A DNA stretch of 64,000 bases, taken from the NCBI GenBank assembly GCA_036365455.1, contig JAWQUS010000001.1:20191001-20255000 (forward strand), given 5' to 3'. This stretch comes from Macrosoma leucophasiata. Taxonomy: Eukaryota; Arthropoda; Insecta; Lepidoptera; Hedylidae. The translations under genes and the position numbers were made by a program. Shown in pieces: positions 12,001-21,000 of the stretch (position 1 is the first letter of the stretch; each line of letters starts with the position of its first letter). Under the pieces are notes generated by a model. That model was given only the letters and a program-made list of their open reading frames with translations, did no database searches and was not told the origin of the DNA.

Positions 12001-15000
12001 AATTAAAATGCGCGTTTCCGTGCTTCGGAGGGCACGTTAAGCCGCCGGTCCCGGTTGCTATCAATAGATAGCAGTCGTTAAAACATGTCGGAGGCCTTAT
12101 GGACGATTTGAAAACATCCCACAACGGGTTGGCCACTAACCCTTATTTCCACCAACCCGCATTGGAGTAGCGTGGTAGAGTAACCTCCAGGCCTCCCCCA
12201 AAAAAGGGGAGAGACTCGTGCCCAGCAGTGGGACGTATAATGGGTTGCCATTATTTATTATTTTATTATTATGTTATGTGTGATGCCATCTCGCATTAGT
12301 TTTGTAATTTAACATATATATTTTTACAGGTCTACTACAAAGTGGACATATAAGAAAGATTTGGGATTTGGTCACAATATGGTTCTAATGATAACAGTTG
12401 CAGTGATCGTAGCAATTTTGATACTGGGAGTGATATCATTCATCTTATACAAGGTAAATTGTTTTAAGCTTTCTTACAAATCGTTTGTATTCATATTTTT
12501 ATATTGTAAACGGGACTTAATCGCGTACTATTTTAATCGAAGCATTTACCTCGACACTCGACGTTTCGGCCGTACTGCACAACGGCCGTGGTCACGAGTA
12601 GACTGCTGCTCCATGGTTTCATCGTCTCGTACCAGCGCCAGTTTTTCGAACTACCCGCGGTTGATCGTCATTATTTCGATTCAATACATTAAGTTCCCGA
12701 CACACAACGCTCACAACATCCGACGATTTATCCAAAGATACATTCCGACGTCTACATTTCCCGATAACCGGATTCCACGAAACCTATATCCATCCTCCCG
12801 GTTGAAATTTTTGTATTTTCTGATTTCAACCGCTTCACGTACCATCCTATTATAGTAGTGACGTTCAGTAAAGAGGATTTTGGGGTTGTGAAGTTCGATC
12901 CAGTGGTTTGGTCCCGGCTCTAGTAGATGCTCCGGGATCGCTGACTTGTTCACCTGGCGATTCTTAACTGCTGCTATGTGCTCCTTAACTCGCTCAGCTA
13001 TTGTGCGCTTAGTTTGACCGAGATACGAACTACCGCAACTGCAGTCGACCTTATAAACACCAGGTGTTTGAAACGGTATCACATCCTTAGCCGTTCTCAC
13101 AAATCCCGCAATCTTAGACGGTGGCATGAAATATAATATGAATAAACTATACAAGGTATTCATTTACCTACAGTTTATGTTAAAATAATCCTGTCACATC
13201 TAATTATTCATTGTCATAATAGGTTAGGATCCAGCTTTAGAATTATTTTACTTATTATCGATATATGCTGCAAATCTATTGTTTACGCATATTCACGATC
13301 TATATTCCTAGGTTGCCTATCAAAATATGGTCTGCTTTTTCAATGTCGTCCACTTCATGGCAATATTAAAGAATCTTAAAATCATAGCTCTACATATTTA
13401 CATTCCATCACGATACATGTTTACGTGTATAACATAATTTTACTATTTATATATCAAATTGGAGCATTTTTTTTCTTAAATATGATATACGGGTGTCAAA
13501 TTAAATCTGGCCGCAAATAAAGATTGCTGGCTGTTAAGGATAAACGTTTACTGGTGGTAGAACTCCAGTGGCGGAGGTCGCGGGCGAAGGCGCCACCGGA
13601 TTACCTAATATACTTGCCGCTAAATGGCAGTGTTCAGCACTATCGTGTTCCGGTCAGGTGGTAATGTACGGCCCTGTAAATTCCGGCACAGAGGCATAAC
13701 ACCTCAGGCCTCAGGAGTGGTAACGCATCTGCATTTTGACCTCGGTCTTTGTGTGGGTGTCTATAGGCTGCAGTCATCACTCAACATCAATGTGAACTGC
13801 ATGCTTGTTTGCCACTTCCATAACATAAAAAAAAGAAATAAATTAAAAATATTAGCGAGCGAATAGGCAGTGTGCAGCAGAGATAACGCTCTACGAAGTC
13901 GAAACTAGCCGATTGTCTCTTTTTGAAGCTCGATGCGATTTCTTGTTGGGTACTGTGAGTATTTTAAAACGTAGTATGATAGTTGTAAAAAAATATATTT
14001 GATCCAAAAATATAATTATAGAGAAGACACTGGAAACAAACATGTTTCGTTTTTAAATTGATTTGACAGATATGTGTGTGATTTCCTCGTCATCTGTCTT
14101 ACTATGTGTGTGTGTGTGGTATGTGTGGTTATCTTAGTGTGGTAGGTAGAGGGTAGATAATACTGGAACTATGCTACCAAGGGGAGTGTCTTATCTAGTA
14201 CTTTATTGGCATAATATATTTTAAATTAAAAAAAAATTAAAATTGTTGTAAAACATTGACCTACAATTATTTATTTTGTTCCACAATTTTGTACCACAAA
14301 TTTTTGATTTATTCTTCTTTTTAGGGTTCCGTAGTAAACAAGGAACCATTATAGTTTCGCCTTGTCCGTCTGTCTGTCTGTCTGTCCGTCCGCGGTTTAG
14401 CGCAAAAACTATTGGTACTAGAGACTTGAAATTAGGCACAAGTATACACCTTAATCACGCCAACAAATTGGTATAATAGAAAAATATAATTATGTAGGGT
14501 ACCTCCCCTACATGTAACGCGCCGTTTTTTTTTTTATTTTTCGTTTTCTATTTAGTGTGGGTTATCGTTGGATAGGTCTTTCAAAAATGTTAGGGGTCTG
14601 CTAATATCATTTTTCGATTTAGTAAACTGTTCGTGACTTGCCTATTACGCTTTAAAGTGCCTATTTTCGTTAGAGTCAAGTGTCCCCACCCCTCTACCAA
14701 CTAAACGGTTGTTATTAGAAATTCAAACGTTACGGCAATAGTAGCTACATATAACGAAATTAAAAAGAAAACTATCACACTTAAGTTGGCTTTACAAGTT
14801 TGCGAGTAATAGTCGACCAACTGTACCTAATACTCGAAATTTTTGAACAAGTCAAAAACTACGGAACCCTACACTGCGCGTCGCCCGACACTCACTTGAC
14901 CGGTTTTTTATTTAATTTGAGATTATATGATATTGAGAATTGTCTTTTTTTCAGTTGGGTTTCTTCAAGAGAGCAGATAAAGATAAACTGAAAAACGATA

Positions 15001-18000
15001 AGCTGATTACGGAAGTAAGTATGAAAGCAATTTTCTTCTACGAATATGAATTCTAATCAAAGAAGTTAGAAACTTATACAATAAAACTATTTTCTACCTT
15101 TGTAGATTTCGCAATGGCATCAATGATCAAGTTCACATCATTCAAAGATATGCAACTACAAAATAAAAAGAACCTCTTTTGGTCTAAAATTTTAACTTTA
15201 ATACACTTTTTTACAATGACACAAAGAAGAATATAACAATCCAAAGTATCATTTCGTATTTTTTAAAATTGTTGCAAAAATACTAAACGTTTTGCAACAA
15301 TTTTATTTTTTATATTTGTTTTGCAATTTTACTATTTCATTCTTAAACCATTTACATTCCTTTACCTACATATTTTATTTTACGTCCCACGCGCGCCTAT
15401 AGGAGATAAACTACGAGGAACATAATTTCTAAAAATTAAATGACCACATAATTATAGCGACACTACGCTGTCAGTGCTGTCACTTCTATAAATCGCCTCT
15501 TTACAAGAATAATGTGACATTTCAACTAAATCGTTCTTTATGAAATGCAACATTATTCTTACAAGAATAACTTGACATTTCATCTAAATCGTTCTATATG
15601 AAATGTCACATTATTCTTGTAAAGAAGCGAAATGTAAGCAGAGAATCTATATTTATAAAAATCTATTGCTGTTCGTTAGTCTCGCTAAAACTCGAGAACG
15701 GCTAAACGGATTTATCTTATCTTGTTCTTGAAATGTTCGTGGAGGTCCAGGGAGGGTTTAAAAGGTAAGAAAATATGATGAAATTGAAGGGAAATAGTAA
15801 AAACCACAATTTCATTTTCCCATACAAATAGTCCGTATATAACGAACCTTTGACACATTTTTTCCATTCTGAGGCAAAACGAAGTTTGCCGGGTTAGCTA
15901 AACATAAGTCTAAACTAATATTATAAAGAGGTAATATTTTTTTGTTTGTTTGTTTTGAATAGGCTCAATAACTACTGGACCGATTTTAAAAAATCTTTTT
16001 GAAAATAATTTTGAATAAAAAAAAAAAAATAGGGATCCTTGCGAAAACTTCAATAACATAAACCACCTTCGATAAAAATCACTATTGAAATACCTTAAAT
16101 CGCGTGCGCTGCAATAACTGTAATAATAGTAACCTGTAATAATTGTACATGCTAAAATTATTACACCTTTTGCTAATGCAAATTGTGCAGTTAAGACGGG
16201 TGTATGGTCTGAATAGAATAGAATAGAAAATATTTTTATTTCGAATAGATCTTTACAGATACTTTCAAAACGTCAATAAATCATAAACTACCTAGAGCGA
16301 ATAACCATTACATATAGTAAAAGCAAAATCATATATTAATAGTAAATTAAAAATTGAAATTTAAACTATTTGGTTAAAACATAATAATCATAAAATTTTT
16401 CAATTCCTTCAATGATAATAAATGAAGAAAAAGAATAACTTATTCGTCAAGATCAATGTTATTCACTTAGCAGAGTTCCAAGTGCAGTCACTACTGAGAA
16501 GAACTCCGCTACCCAACAAACTCAGTAAGAGCTCTTTTAAATGAGAGCTTAAATCTAGTACAGATTATCGTGAAAAATCAAATAATGTCAACGTCCATAG
16601 CATAGATGCAAATAAACTGCTATCTACTAAATGTGATGTAGCCCCTGCAAACCAGAACAGACCAGTCCCCACCAACAGCACCCGTTCACGAGTATGACGC
16701 ATGTGACAGCCATTGCCCTCCTCGACCATTTTAGAGGGAAGTGAGCAACCCGCCACACGACGCCGCCAAAGGCAAAGACATTTAAGCGTGCATGACTGTT
16801 CCGGATATGCATACGGCAAAATAAAAGATGGAATTCATTTTCAGCCAGGGTATTCACATTATTCAACCCTTAACATTAGTAGATACTAATTACTGAATAC
16901 ACGAAATCACAGGATCATGAAATAGCCTGGCAGCGATCGCTATAATCCCAAGACGTATTATCATTAAGATAATCACTGGTCTTATAGTAATTACATTTAT
17001 ATAAACGTTCTTTCATTACTTTCTTAAATTTATTGATCGATAGACTTTGAATGTTTTTGGGGATTTGATTAAAGAACCGTATACATTGACCTCTAAAAGA
17101 ATTACTGACCCTATTCAGCCGCGTTGCATGAATGGACAACTTGTATTTGTTCCTAGTATTTATACTGTGATTGTTACCTATTGTAGGAAACTCATTAATG
17201 TTTTTACGGACATATAATACATTTTCATAAATGTATTGCGAAGCTACAGTCAGAATATTTATTTCTTTAAATTTATCTCTAAGAGATACCCTCGGACTCA
17301 ACCCGTAGATAGCCCGGACAGCTCTCTTTTGCAGTACAAAAATAGTGTTGACGTCGGCGGAATTTCCCCATAGCAAAATGCCATAGGACATTATACTGTG
17401 AAAATAACTAAAATAAACAAGGCGAGCCGTCTCGACGTCTGTTAATAGTCTAATCTTTTTCACAGCAAATGCTGCCGAGCTAAGTCTATTAGCTAATTTG
17501 GCAATATGGGGACCCCATTGCAATTCAGCATCCACGGTAATGCCCAGAAATACCGTGGACTCTACGATCTCCAATACTTCCTCATTTATCTTAACATTGG
17601 TTTCAACCTGTTTTACGTTAGGAGTTGTAAATTTAATACATTTTGTCTTACTGCTATTTAACGAAAGGTTATTGGCGCTAAACCAATGTACTATATTAGA
17701 GAGAGTATTGTTTACACAGTCAAAATCTACCTCTTGTCTTTTAATTTTGAACACTAAAGAAGTATCATCAGCAAACAATACCATCTCTTGGCCATCATTG
17801 ATAATGTAGGGTAAGTCATTAATATAGACTAAGAAAAGAAATGGCTCTAAAATAGAGCCCTGTGGGACCCCCATATCCATTGAGGTCCCGGGAGATCTTG
17901 TCCCATTTACATCAACACACATATTTCTATTGTTTAAATATGAAGTCATAAGCTCGAGAGCGGTATCTCGAAGGCCGTAGTGATATAACTTTCTGACCAA

Positions 18001-21000
18001 TGTTTCATGCTGAACGTAATCAAATGCTTTAGATAAGTCACAGAATACCCCTAGTGCATTATGTGATTTTTCCCAAGCTTCAAAAATGTGTTTGACAAGT
18101 TCAACACCTGCATCGGTAGTTGAACGACCCCTAGTAAATCCAAACTGTCGACAATGTAAAAGTTTATGATGGTAAAAGTGTGCAAGTAGTTGAATTAAAA
18201 TAAGTTTTTCAAAAATTTTACTTAAAACAGGTAGTACAGAAATTGGTCTAAAATTTATGGGGTCACTTGTACTACCAGATTTAAAAAGAGGAATCACTTT
18301 ACTATGTTTCATTAAGTCAGGAAATATACCACTTACAATACTATTATTAAACATTGCCGCTAGGTAAGGTGCAATCACATCCATTATTTTATATGCAACT
18401 TTTACAGATAAGCCCCATAAATCAGTTCTGTTCTTAATATTAATAGACTTAAAGGCATGTATAACATCCGCAGTATTAACTAACTTAAAATTAAATATAG
18501 TTTTACTTTGATGTACATTTTTTTTCAATAATGATTCGGCGACGGTAGGCTATGAAATGAGGTCTCCAGTCAAAGAGACTGAAATATTAGCAAAGAATGT
18601 TTCAAATGCTAAAGCAACTTCTTCGTCAGTAGTAACATGTTTATTGTCAATTATTAATTTAAAATCAGAGTTGCGTTCAGCTTGCTTCCCAGTTTCACTA
18701 TTAATTACATTCCAAGTCGCTTTAATTTTGTTATTTGAATTTTGAATTTTATTTTTAATTTGAAGTGCCTTGGCTGCAAAACATACTTTCTTGAATATTT
18801 TCGAATATAATTTAACATGATTTTTAAACGAATTTGTGTGATTATGTGACTTTTCTCCATACAGGTCATACAATCTCTATTTACTCTTATGTATTCCAAT
18901 CGTCGCCCATTCATTGAACGACTTATGACTTCTTACATTTATTGTCTTATTGGTAAAAACTAAATTAAATTCTGTTAAAATTGTGGCAAAAAAGTCATTG
19001 TATAATATGTTAGGATCGTTATGGTATTGCATGTTTGCAAGTTTTGGGACAATATTTTCTCTGAATTTCTTAATTTGCTTCGCATTGAAAGGAACAAATA
19101 CTATTTCTCGTTTATTTTTATCATTATGTAATTGACTTTAGAAGGAAACTAACTGACCACAATGGTCGGAGCTTAATTCAGTCAAAATATTTTTATGTGT
19201 AGGTTCAAAATCGATAAAAATATTGTCTATGCATGTCGCTGTGTTCTGTGTAATTCTAGTAGGAATTGGGCGCCTTCGGGCCTGATCCTCTGCTTAGGTA
19301 TTGCGTTACGGGGGAGGGTAAGATATATTAAGGAAGCTCAACTTTTGGCCTAGTATCGTTTGATTCAAGTGACTTTCTTCTGATTTCAGCAACCTGTACG
19401 GAGACCTGAAGATATTGTGAGTATTTTTTTTTATTCTATTGATATATCTGTAAGTTGCAACTCAGTTGCAAGTACACAAATAAACGAAATAATATTGTAA
19501 CAACCAGCTGATTGTGTCAGGCATACCTTTTTGATAATCTGACATGATACAATTCTGTATGCCAATGTGGATACTCGAGCAACTATAACTCAAGGAACTT
19601 CCGCCACTAATTATGATCGAATATCCCTCCTCTATATCGATATAGCCCATAACAACAATCCCTTCTTTCACAAGTACACTGATAGTATGACATCTTTGAT
19701 GATCCCGATTACTTCAGGCAGCTCCGTGACGTTCACATGAGTCACATGGGTTCGATCGCCGCTACCTGCTACTGGACTAAAATGTAACCGGGGAATCGGA
19801 AATCTGAGATTTTGATGAATCGGGGATTTGCATACTTTCTAAAACACCCCCGATTCTCCAGTTGCGTATTGGTCCACTAACAGGTAGCGTGCCTATTGAC
19901 ATCTCCGGACACATCGTCTTACTCGGAAGGTAGCATTGGGCGACTGCCAATGGAATGCTGATAGCACTTCAGAGATAAATTATAATACATCTTTATCTCT
20001 GAGACCCGATCGATCCCAGGCGTATTAGCCTGCTGTCGCTACACTGCTCAGTCAGTTTTCTCATTTTAACCATACATATTCCTTGCCGTTTGTCAGGTCG
20101 ATGAATTGGCGACTTCAAGTGAAGTAGCGACGATTATACGTGCCGAGACGCCCTGTCGACAGGGAATTTCTGTGAATTCGGTCGCAAGCAACGAAAGCTA
20201 TCTATAGATTAAGAATTAGGAAAAGTATTATTATAGACCGACCGTTTAACTCGCGTATCGCCTGCGCGGTTCAAGGGGAGCGGGGGCGGGTAACGCTACA
20301 CACGGACTCAATAATCGAAATACATATCTCGAGATATATTGTTTGAAAAGTATAAAATATGATTATATACAAACTTGTCTGTATTTTAAAAGTAAAAAAT
20401 ATGGTTATGATTTTTCAAATATTTTAATAAAAGCTTCTAAGGTACGAAACAATAAAATAACAATAACTCCTTTCACAAATTGTAACCACAAATAAAAGTT
20501 ATGTAGGATTAGGACTATTCATCACTAATATAGATATCGCTTGAATCGTCTTCACTGTCTGAGCAGCTTGAGGGGTCAGAATCTTGCAAATTAATAATAA
20601 AGCTGTCCATCTCTTTATCTTCTCTCAAGTTATCGTCTTGAAGATACTCCGCAGAACTATAATCTTGTGTTCTGGATTTAAAAAAGGATTAAACGTTGTA
20701 CGCTATTTGTTTTTTTTTTGCAAAACAGGAAAAGCGATTCATCTTGAGATTAATCTTGGTAAGTTTTTACGTTGTGCGTCAATGTCAAAGCGTCCGTTGC
20801 AAAAATACAAACCGCACGCCGCGAGCACCGACAGCGTACTGACGTGCTTTGTCGTGGCTCTCTGCTCCGCGCACCCCTTTTACCTACCCGGTGATATCTC
20901 CCCCCGCTCTCTTTGTACCCCGCAGGCGATACGCGAATTAAACGATCGGCCTATAGAATGAACATTTGTTTTGACATATCTAAATATTATGGTGACAACG

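Noticed and set aside
12361..12855. 164-codon plus-strand ORF
   Set aside because: It begins in the transmembrane exon and reads on through the intron into an antisense Penelope-like remnant. The splice donor at 12453 ends the coding part.
14364..14392. GTCT/GTCC repeats as CRISPR-like or regulatory array
   Set aside because: Simple microsatellite inside a dispersed TIR repeat, recurring at 7200, 28466, 39424, 54330 and 60065.
17498..17809. 103-codon plus-strand ORF
   Set aside because: It is the shadow of the LINE reverse transcriptase on the other strand.
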